Source: JAFAGO01 sp031987605 (GTDB lineage: Bacteria > Bacteroidota > Bacteroidia > Flavobacteriales > Weeksellaceae). Taken from it: a stretch of DNA of 64,000 nt. The DNA lies in the NCBI GenBank assembly GCA_031987605.1, contig DALZZF010000004.1, forward strand, positions 186,001 to 250,000, written 5' to 3'. Below are positions 36,774 to 46,200 of this stretch, one piece after another. The position numbers were made by a program, and so were the translations under genes. Numbering within the stretch: the stretch's first letter is position 1; every line of letters begins with the position of its first letter. The notes below the pieces were generated by a model. It worked only from the letters and a program-made list of their open reading frames with translations, was not told the origin of the DNA and ran no database searches.

Positions 36774-38195
36774 ATGAATCGGCTTATTTTTATTTTATTG
36801 TTTTTTCTGTTGGGTAAAGCGGACGTCTTCTCACAGGAAATTAGCAGAGCACAATTTTTGGAAAGAAATGCGGAATCGGCAGCAAAAATGCTTCAGACCA
36901 ATCCTGAAGAAATGCTTCGAGAAACCAATAAAATTTTGCAAGAAGCAAGAGTAATTCATGCTGAAAAAGCAGAATTAATTTGCTTAAAAAACCTAACCAA
37001 TTATTGGAAGATCAATAATAATTTTGAAAAAATGATGGATCAGGCAGAGCTGATGTATCAAAAAGCAGAAGCGTATAAAAATCCGATTTATCAGGTGATG
37101 GCAAAACGGTTTATTTCGGAATCTTATATGTTCAGCGGGCTTATGGAGAGAGCATTTCCAGAACTTGAGCAGGCACAAATACTGATGAGAAAATTTGATG
37201 ATAGGGATTCTCTTAGTTTTTCTACAAAAGCGGATTTATACATTACTTTTTCCAATTATTATGACCTAAAAGGAATGTCGGAAAAAAAGCTGTATTATAC
37301 TAAACTTGCGGGTGAACAAATACAAAAAATCCGTAATGAAAAATTCAGGGATCTTTCACTCTACATCTACTATTCCAATATGGGTTTGGCGTACAATGAG
37401 TTGCAAAAAATGGACTCTGCACGGTATTATTTTGAGAAATCTTTGGCGAGTGAAAAAGGATACCAAAGAACTGATATTCAGTTTAGTAATTTTTCTTCAT
37501 TGGGTGAGGTGTATCTGCGGCAGAATAATTATGATGAGGCCGTTCATTATTTTAAAAAAGCTGAGAGAATAAATGGTCATAAAAACCATCTTAACCTGCA
37601 GAATTTATACAAAAATATTATAAAAGCATATAGTACCATTCAAAAAGAGGATTCTGCTAAATTTTATCAAGCAAAAAAAGATTCTTTGGATTTGCTGATT
37701 GCAAAAAGTCAAAATAAATCTTTGAATAAACTTTTGGTTCATGATAAAAGAAAAGAAAGTAGCCTTTACCAATATGGATTAATCCTGTGCATACTAATTA
37801 TTTGTGTGTTGCTATTTTTTGTGAGACGAAAAAACAAAATTTTGTCTCAGCAGGAAGAAAAAAGTTATCAATATTTAGAGGAAAATACATCAGAACCAAA
37901 GGGAGAAGAATATGCAATGCTAATAAAAATGCTGCATGATAATGATCCTTCGTTTATGTTTTTTTTCAATAAAGCATATCCGGATTTTACAACTAAACTC
38001 AAAAGCATCAATCCGAAAATATCCACTACTGATCTTGAGTTCTGCTGTTTACTAAAATTAAATCTTACCACCAAAGATATCTCAACTTATCGGTTTTTGG
38101 AACCACAATCGGTTCGCAATAAAAAATACCTTATCCGAAAAAAATTATCAATTCCTAAAGATTGCGACATCTACGAATGGTTTAGCAATATATAA
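36774..38195 (+). CDS. TPR membrane regulator with C-terminal HTH
   Basis: 473 aa. Signal peptide (1-20, ending FSQE), TPR repeats at about 30-300 (MGLAYNELQKMDSARYYFEK, LGEVYLRQNNYDEAVHYFKK), a membrane segment at about 326-345 followed by RRK, a short coil, and a cytosolic helix-turn-helix end (TTDLEFCCLLKLNLTTKDIS, then PQSVRNKKYLIRKKL) like LuxR-type domains. So a sensor outside is joined to a DNA-binding domain inside, without a kinase. The adjacent T9SS cargo gene is a candidate target. Confidence 0.8.
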   Translation: MNRLIFILLFFLLGKADVFSQEISRAQFLERNAESAAKMLQTNPEEMLRETNKILQEARVIHAEKAELICLKNLTNYWKINNNFEKMMDQAELMYQKAEAYKNPIYQVMAKRFISESYMFSGLMERAFPELEQAQILMRKFDDRDSLSFSTKADLYITFSNYYDLKGMSEKKLYYTKLAGEQIQKIRNEKFRDLSLYIYYSNMGLAYNELQKMDSARYYFEKSLASEKGYQRTDIQFSNFSSLGEVYLRQNNYDEAVHYFKKAERINGHKNHLNLQNLYKNIIKAYSTIQKEDSAKFYQAKKDSLDLLIAKSQNKSLNKLLVHDKRKESSLYQYGLILCILIICVLLFFVRRKNKILSQQEEKSYQYLEENTSEPKGEEYAMLIKMLHDNDPSFMFFFNKAYPDFTTKLKSINPKISTTDLEFCCLLKLNLTTKDISTYRFLEPQSVRNKKYLIRKKLSIPKDCDIYEWFSNI

Positions 38196-38196
38196 C

Positions 38197-38213
38197 ATAT
38201 TGTAATACAATAT
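38197..38213. promoter_or_regulatory. Perfect palindrome between regulator and T9SS gene
   Basis: ATATTGTA-A-TACAATAT, 17 bases, directly after the stop of the TPR/HTH gene and 137 bases before the T9SS cargo gene. It could be an operator or a weak terminator (only TTTT follows). Confidence 0.4.
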
Positions 38214-38350
38214 TTTGTAAAATAGAATAAAAGCAACTCAGGTTAATAGGATACCATTTTTATCAGATGGTTATGTTTTGGTTATACTCGTTTTGTGCAA
38301 AAAAAATTCTTTTTTCATATCATTGCGATCATTAATATAAAAAAATATAT

Positions 38351-40567
38351 ATGAAAAAATTGTACACACTAAAATTATGGTTTCTTGCCTTGGTTTTGGG
38401 ATCGGCTGTTCTACATGCACAATTTGTGATTACTGAATACCGAAACGAACTTCCTCAAAATAGTATTAAGTACACGACTGAATTTCCTGCGGATAATTAC
38501 CGTAAAATTTCACATCCTCACCACGGAAATATATTTGTGAAAAATACTTCTTCAGCTTTTCCTTCAAGACCTGGAGCTGTGCAAATTTCTGCAAACCTCA
38601 ACCTTATTTATGATGCAGGACAGTATTTCCCATTAGCAGTTTTAATGATGGATGAATCGGGAAATATTCAGTATGTGGATTACGAAGGTGATGATACTAT
38701 TAATATAGAAGTTCCTGAAGGAATTTATGATGTAATTGTTCATTAAAGTGATTTTCTTACGAACCAGTCTCGTTATGTGATAAAGGAACTTCAGGCCTTC
38801 AAAGAAGGGTATAGTGTGAACGTTGATGTAGAGGAATCCACCCATTATGTTTCTTTGGTTTCGCGTGATGAAACCGGAAACGAACTTCTTCCGGGGACCA
38901 CCAACTCGGTTTCAGGATTGGCATCTAAAGTATTTATTAGTCGATTCTTCTATTTCAATCCTTCAAAAACTTTTCTCAATGTATCCATGTATATTCAGGA
39001 TACTTCTGCCGGATCCAACCCGATGTGGAATTTTTATATCAATAATGTAAGCGATCGTTACTCTATTTACAATTCATTTTTAGGTGCAGGATTCGAGCAT
39101 GGAACGTATGCATTAAAACATCAGCCTGTGCATGGCATTTATGAAAATACTGAAATTACCAATGATATCAGTAATATGGTTCATCATGTAGAAAAAATGG
39201 AGGCTAGTAAAATTTCTGAGAATGTGTATCCTGCTTTTTCGGGAATAACCTCGATTGACGGCATTCTTGCAACCGGATTCACTGTGTATGATACTTCTGC
39301 GAATACTGATGGCAACAACACAATCTTTTCAGGATATCTCGACAATCCTCTTGGAGATTCTCCGCTCGAGGTATTGGTGTATCCATCAATGATAGACTAT
39401 TTAACTGTAATTCCTCCAAATACCAATATGGTTCCGTTAGTAATGCGGGGAAATGCAGTTGTTTCAACATCAACTGGCAAAGTAAATTACGGATCTGGAA
39501 ACCGTGTAAGTAGTTCTTACTTTTTAGGGAATACACTATTTATGAACCATAATAACTTTGTGAAAGTATTGCCCTTTCATTCAAAGTTTTCTTATTCTCA
39601 GGAGCAAGCAGCATCAGTGGTGCAAGGAGATAATGTTCCCGTTTTGGTTTTAGCCAGAACACGAAACAATGCAACTTTATCCATGTATCGAGGAAATTAT
39701 GGTGAAAATAGAGAAAGTGATTTTGCAGCCGTACAAGTTGAGGCAAAATGGAATGGTGAGGAATTATATACCGGTAATTATCTTGATTTTCGATATTTTG
39801 CGTTGCCTGATAACGGAAATGTAGAAATTAAAATTACGAACGCGAATATGAGTGTAAATGAGTTTCAGGGGTCAAATACCTCAACAATCAATTATAATGC
39901 TTCAACAAATAATGGTTTACCAACTCTGCAACATTTACAGTTTCGCCATACAAATGGTAATCTTTCTCATATTTTCAATACCGCAAACGATGGAAATATA
40001 CGCATTGCTGCGGGAGATTTTAAAAGTATTCCCAATAATTATTATTATGATTATGTTGAAGGAAATACCGTAACAGCATCTTATAGTCTGCACGGACAAA
40101 ACATTTGGAATTTTTTAGAAATCAACGAAAATCCTGAATATTTTAGTATTCCGGGTACCGGTAATTATTATCAGGGATCTTTGGCGCAGGTAATCGTTCC
40201 GGAAGATAATTCTTGGTTTGATGTTCGCTTGGTAAGTACTGATGCCGATGGAAATACACAGGAACAGATTATTTCTCCTGCTTTCAAAATAGAGCAAAAA
40301 ACATTAGGAACAACTGAATCTGCATTATCCTCATTTATGGTATATCCTAATCCGTTTTCGGAAGAAATTAGTATTAAAGTACCTTCCGTTGCAGTAGGAG
40401 ACTATCTTTTGCAGATCACTGATATTTCCGGAAAAACCGTTTTTACAAAAAAAATTCCGGCAGGTGAAAAGTTTGTATGGGATGGTAAATCGTTGCCAAA
40501 AGGAATCTATTTTTTCTCAGTAATCAATAATGGTAAAACTATGGTAAAAAAAGTAATTAAATTATAA
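38351..40567 (+). pseudogene. T9SS-exported surface protein interrupted by an in-frame stop
   Basis: The two readings 38351-38746 and 38777-40567 are in the same frame. Between them TAA at 38744-38746 interrupts GIYDVIVH / SDFLTNQSRYVIKEL with no frame change; removal of that one stop gives a 738-codon protein. N-terminal signal peptide MKKLYTLKLWFLALVLGSAVLHAQ; large beta-rich, Asn/Ser/Thr-rich middle; C-terminal T9SS type A tail from about FMVYPNPFSEE to MVKKVIKL. So it is either a nonsense pseudogene or a sequencing error. It lies downstream of the TPR/HTH regulator; a terminator follows. Confidence 0.8.
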
Positions 40568-40600
40568 ACTGAATAACCAATAATAATAACCATAAAAAAG

Positions 40601-40629
40601 AACGCCACCTGAAATCAGGTGGCGTTTTT
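40601..40629. terminator. Bidirectional terminator
   Basis: Stem AACGCCACCT/AGGTGGCGTT with loop GAAATC, TTTTT on the plus side and an A-run on the other. It serves both the plus T9SS gene and the minus FN3/GEVED gene. Confidence 0.9.
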
Positions 40630-40645
40630 AGTAATAAGAAAAAAC

Positions 40646-42937
40646 TTACTTTTTAATCGCTTTGAAAGTTTGCATTGAGCCGTCTTTCATTTTCAGGGAA
40701 ACGATATAAAGTCCTGTATTTAATCCTGAGAGATTCAGTTCTAATGCCGGAGAAAGTGTTTTAACTGTTCTTCCACTAATATCAGTAATCACTACGGATA
40801 CCACATCTTTGGTATCTGAAATTCTAAGAATATCTGTGAATGGATTTGGATATAAAGATATTTTTGCACTATTAGCATTGGAAACAGCAAGAGTTGGATC
40901 TGCAATTTTCAATGTATAATCTTCAACTTGTCCATATGTAGAGTTTCCGCAAGGAGTGCTGTTTGCACCACTTGAAGTAGAGTCATCCAAACGAATTCTA
41001 AATCTGGTTTCACCAATAAATGCATCAGAAGGAATCGCAATATCTCCTGTTGCTTTTTTGGTGGTGTTGTCATAATTAAGGGTGAATTTTTCAGGTGCAG
41101 CATCAGTAAAGATTCCATCATGGTTAAAATCTACCCAAACATATACCTTATCAGAACTATATCCATTTGTTACATCCACCGTAATTGGGTAGGACAAACC
41201 TTGTTTTCCGTTAATTACAATCGCAGTAAAGTCTTCATAACCAATAGCCGAAGTACTTGGATTATTTACATTACTAATGGCAACATTTCCAATTTTTTCA
41301 AAAGAGGTACTTGTACTTGTTGCAGCAGCTGTACAATAAATATATACAGAACCGGTTTGGAATGATATTTCTGGACATCCTGTTGCATCACCGACAGAAT
41401 TTGTAGGAACTACTTTTGCATAATATGTGGTGTTGATTGAGGGTAAAGTGACAGACTGTGAGGTAGAAATTACCGTACCAGTAAATATATCTGAACCTCC
41501 GGAAGTTGTACCCACACTTAATTTATAAGCAGTAGCACCTTCTGCTGCAGCCCATGTAATTGTACCTGACCCCTGAGGAACTGTAGCACCTTCTGTCGGA
41601 GCTGTAATAGTCGTACATTCCGGCACATTAGTATGAACAGTAACTGCTAATGTGTAATCTTCCACCTGTCCATTGCCCATACTTTCACAAGGGTCAGACA
41701 AGGCGGTAATTATGCTGGTAGCAGATGCATTATAATTATACTTAATTCTAACTCTCTTGTTTCCTGCTGTTACTGTAGAAGGAATTGCAATATTTCCGGT
41801 TAACACATTGGTTGCAAGAGTATTCGACAAAAACGGGGAAGTAGTGAAATATTGTTCTCCAGCATCGGCAAAGTCGCCATCTTCATTCCAATCTATAAAT
41901 ACTGTTGCGCCAAATCGGTATGAATTAAGTCCTGTACCCGTAATTGTAATTGGGTATGTACCACCAGCATATCCGTTCAGAATTGTACTTGTGAAATCTT
42001 CATAAGCCGGAGATCCTGTTGCTGCAGATGATGTTTTTGTAGTTCCATTAAATACAACAGAAGAAATCGGATATACTGTAGAAGAAGCTGTTATCGGTCC
42101 ACAATATGCAATAGACGAATCCGTATCGAATGTAATTTCTGTACATCCTACAGCATCACCTACCAAATTAGTGGGAACAACTTTTGCATAAAACGTTGTA
42201 CCGGTTGGCAAAGTAGTATTGAAAGAATTGGATGAAACTATGGTATTCAATACATCGCTTCCTCCAGATGTTGTTCCTATGGTTAATTTATAATTAACTG
42301 CTGTTGGTACATTGGACCATGAAAGATTTACATTTCCACCTGAAATAGTAGCTCCAGCTGTTGGATTTGCCCATGTAGCACAAGATTGAGGCACATCATT
42401 CACCACCTCTTGAGCAATAGAAATATCATCTACATACACATTTCCTGAACCACTTGTTCTGGTTACCCAAACACCAACACCAGCAACCTGACCTGGCTGT
42501 AATGCTCCTGCAGGAATTGTTGCAGTAAGTGGAGTACAGGTAGTAATTGCATCAGTAGTAATACTCTGAATGGTTCCTACTCGATAAATTGTCCACAAAG
42601 TAGTATCAGCATCATAAATAAAGTAAGCTAAACTAATAGTGCCTACTATTCCGCTGGCTTTTTTGTACGATGCACTTACGGTAAGTTGTTGCCCATTTCC
42701 AGTTTGCGAAATTGTACTAAGATCAACCATATAACCGGTAGATGTTAATAGTGAACCCAATGCAAGTTGCCCACCATATTGTCCGTTACACAAAGCATCA
42801 GTAGTTCTGGTTCCGCCAGAAAACTGTTTGTAAATGGTCGTTGAGTAACCGGGATCTTCAAAATCTCCCAGATAATTGTACTGAGCTTGAGTACCAATAC
42901 CAAGTGCTAAACAGCACGAAAGTAAAAATTTCTTCAT
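40646..42937 (-). CDS. T9SS-exported FN3/GEVED-domain surface protein
   Basis: 763 aa. Signal peptide MKKFLLSCCLALGIGTQAQ; an N-terminal beta-sandwich (about 20-175); then two copies of an FN3-like unit (WSNVPTAVNYKLTIGTTSGG, WAAAEGATAYKLSVGTTSGG), each followed by a GEVED domain ending GNGQVEDYTL and TYGQVEDYTL; finally a T9SS type A tail (ISLYPNPFTDILRI to QTFKAIKK). Thr/Ser/Gly rich, Ca-binding-like loops DWNEDGDF and DFNHDGIF. Likely a cell-surface or released adhesive protein. The tandem repeat units show internal duplication. Confidence 0.88.
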   Translation of the reverse strand: MKKFLLSCCLALGIGTQAQYNYLGDFEDPGYSTTIYKQFSGGTRTTDALCNGQYGGQLALGSLLTSTGYMVDLSTISQTGNGQQLTVSASYKKASGIVGTISLAYFIYDADTTLWTIYRVGTIQSITTDAITTCTPLTATIPAGALQPGQVAGVGVWVTRTSGSGNVYVDDISIAQEVVNDVPQSCATWANPTAGATISGGNVNLSWSNVPTAVNYKLTIGTTSGGSDVLNTIVSSNSFNTTLPTGTTFYAKVVPTNLVGDAVGCTEITFDTDSSIAYCGPITASSTVYPISSVVFNGTTKTSSAATGSPAYEDFTSTILNGYAGGTYPITITGTGLNSYRFGATVFIDWNEDGDFADAGEQYFTTSPFLSNTLATNVLTGNIAIPSTVTAGNKRVRIKYNYNASATSIITALSDPCESMGNGQVEDYTLAVTVHTNVPECTTITAPTEGATVPQGSGTITWAAAEGATAYKLSVGTTSGGSDIFTGTVISTSQSVTLPSINTTYYAKVVPTNSVGDATGCPEISFQTGSVYIYCTAAATSTSTSFEKIGNVAISNVNNPSTSAIGYEDFTAIVINGKQGLSYPITVDVTNGYSSDKVYVWVDFNHDGIFTDAAPEKFTLNYDNTTKKATGDIAIPSDAFIGETRFRIRLDDSTSSGANSTPCGNSTYGQVEDYTLKIADPTLAVSNANSAKISLYPNPFTDILRISDTKDVVSVVITDISGRTVKTLSPALELNLSGLNTGLYIVSLKMKDGSMQTFKAIKK

Positions 42938-43279
42938 AAATTATTATTTTATTAATATTTCCAAATATATAATATTTAATGATTAAACAAATAATAATTT
43001 ATTAAAATATATTCAATAAAAAAGCAAAAACATTAATGTAATGGAAACCAAAATGTTATGATCACCAAAATCAAAAAAAGCTTAACTATATACCTATAAA
43101 AAAAACTGGAAAAACGCCTTTTTCACCATGTTTTGGAAATATTCTTTCGAAAAAATCAACAAATATTAATTCTGAATGAAATTTATTTCATTTATCTAAT
43201 AAAGTAGTTGATTACAAAAAAATCAAACAGGGTCAGAATTTGGTGACGACAAAATTGGAAATCAATACTCTTTAGAAAC
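42938..43279. other. AT-rich intergenic region
   Basis: 342 bp between two minus-strand genes. Very rich in A and T with short runs such as AATATATAATATTTAATG. I see no ORF, no good terminator for dnaE and no perfect TAnnTTTG box for the surface-protein gene. Confidence 0.4.
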
Positions 43280-46200
43280 TTAATTCAGAAAAACTTCATA
43301 TTTCTGCATTTCATTAAAAATTTCCATTAAATCACCGCTCAGATCAATATGGCTTTTCATGGAAACCAATTCGATATGCGAGTTGTCTTCAGGATTTTTC
43401 ACATAGAAACTCAGTTTTTGTTTTCCGTCCGCCTGAAGCAAATGATCTTTGAAAAACTCCAGATCTTCTTTCCGCAAATCATGCACGTTCATCACCACCG
43501 TAATATTTTTGGCAAATTTTTCAAAAGCCTCGGAAAGTTCAATAATATCATTAACTTTAATGCTGATTCCTGTGGTTCCTTCCTTGGTTTGGAAAGGAAG
43601 AAATTTAATTCTGAACACCAAAAAACGTCCGGTATCAATTCTATCCCGAAGCTTTAAATAATCACTATCATTGAGTTTGAAACGAAATGAACCCCGATAA
43701 TCTTCCAGTGTAGCATACGCCACTTTTTTGCCACTGTTGAAATTATCATCCCGCACATCAAATTCTGTTACCAGTCCTGCCACCATATATTCGCGGGCTT
43801 TATCATTCATTTCCTTGCGTTTTTTCCACGCATTTTTATCGTCTTTTTCAAAGAGTTCGGGTTGATAATTTGTGGCAAGTTCATTGCGGAATGCATCAAT
43901 TTCATCCAAATTCAAAAAACCGAATTTTCCTTTTGGTTCGGCCTTTTTGGTCGTTTCTTCCACCAGACTTTCTTCAGAATCCAAGAGTTCAGAAGGCACA
44001 TCAACCAAATCTTCATCGGTTTCTTTGTCTTCAACCACATCCGAAGGCAGAACCACTTTTTCAACCAAAAGATCTTCTTCTTTTTTGCCTTCCAAAATTT
44101 CTTTTTTGCTTAATGCACCTTGCAAAAATTGATACTGATATTTGAATTCATCAAGCGGATGCGCCGAAAGATAGAACCCGATAATTTCTTTTTCACGATT
44201 GAGTTTATGCATATTCGGCCATTCCATGCAGGGATTGATTTTGGGCTGCTCGATTTTCACTTCATCGGCAAAATCTGCAAACAAAGAATTTTCCATTTCG
44301 TTCTTGCTGTCCTGAAAACTTTGTCCGTATCTCAGCAGTTTTTCAATGGTGGTTCTCCCGGAATTATCAATTTCAAAATATTGGGCACGGTGATAATGGT
44401 CGACTTCATCAAAACCGCCACCTAAAATCAGACTTTCCACTACCCTTTTATTTGTTTGGCTGGAAGGAACGCGTTCAAAAAAATCAAAAATGCTGGTAAA
44501 TCGCCCTTCTTTTCTGGTGGCTACAATTGCTTCACTTGGTCCTTCTCCGATTCCTTTAATGGCACCCAAACCAAAACGAATCTGTCCTTTTTCGTTCACC
44601 GCAAAAGCGTATTGACTTTCATTTACATCCGGACCCAAAACATCCACGCCCATGGCTTTGCAATCTTCCATAAACATGGTGATTTGTGAAGTATTGTTGA
44701 TGTTGTTGGACATCACACTTGCCATATATTCCGCCGGATAATTGGCTTTAAGATAAGCAGTTTGATAGGCGATATAGGCATAACAGGTAGAATGCGATTT
44801 GTTGAATGCATACTCTGCAAAGGCTTTCCAGTCGTTCCATATTTTTTCCAGACGTTCCGGATCGAGGTTGTTTTTCTTTCCGCCTTCGATGAATTTCGGG
44901 TACATTTTGTTCAGGACATCAATCTGTTTTTTTCCCATTGCTTTCCTCAAAGTATCGGCTTCGCCTTTGGTAAAATTGGCGAGTTTCTGCGAAAGCAGCA
45001 TTACTTGTTCCTGATAGACCGTAATTCCGTAGGTTTCTTTGAGATATTCTTCGGTTTCCGGAAGGTCATAGGTAATTTCTTCGATGCCGTGTTTACGGTT
45101 GATGAAATTCGGGATATATTTGATCGGACCGGGGCGGTATAATGCATTCATCGCAATAAGATCGGCAAAAACCGTAGGTTTCAGTTCGCGCATATATTTT
45201 TGCATTCCGGGAGATTCGTACTGGAAAATCCCGACCGTTCTTCCTTCCTGAAAAAGTTTGTAGGTATTTTCATCATCAAGCGGAATTTCATCCGGATGAA
45301 TATCAATTCCGTGGCGGTCTTTAATGAGTTGTAATGCATGCTTGATAATGGTAAGCGTTCTCAGCCCAAGAAAGTCCATTTTCAGAAGCCCGGCACTTTC
45401 CGCCACCGAGTTATCGAACTGAGAAACCAGAATATCGGCATCTTTTGCAGCGGTGGTAATCGGCACCAGATTGGAAATATCTTCCGGTGTAATAATTACT
45501 CCGCAGGCGTGAATTCCGGTATTCCGGATACAGCCTTCCATTTTTTTCGCTGCCGAAAGAACGGGATAACGCGAATCGTTGGGGTTTTCCAGAATGGATT
45601 TCATTTCTTCTGCCAGCACTTTATCTTCCGGAGCGAGTTTGTCGAATTTTGCAAATGCTTTCGCAATATTCATTCCCGGCGTTGGCGGAACTAGTTTCGC
45701 AATATTATTGGTTTCAGGAATGGAAACATCCAGTACTCTCCCGGCATCTTTTATCGCCGATTTCCCGCCCAAAACGGAATAGGTGATAATTTGCGCCACA
45801 TTCATTTTACCGTATTTTTCCACCACCCATTTGATGATTTTATCGCGACCTTCATCATCAAAATCAATATCAATATCCGGCATGGAAACCCTTTCAGGAT
45901 TCAGGAAACGCTCAAAAAGAAGGTCGTATTTTATGGGATCTACATTGGTAATTCCGATGCAATAGGCAACAGCGGAACCGGCTGCGGAACCACGCCCGGG
46001 TCCAACCCAAACGCCCATTTTCCGGGCTTCATAACAGAAATCCTGCACAATTAAAAAATATCCCGGGTATCCTGTTTTGGCAATGATTTCAAGTTCAAAA
46101 TCAAGCCGTTCCCGAATTTCGTCGGTAATGATTTCGTATTTCTGTTTTGCGCCTTCGTAAGTCAGATGCCGGAGATACGCATTTTCACCCCGTTTCCCTC

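Noticed and set aside
38744..38746. Programmed readthrough or recoding at the in-frame TAA
   Set aside because: No downstream stem or known recoding context was seen; a nonsense mutation or sequencing error is simpler.
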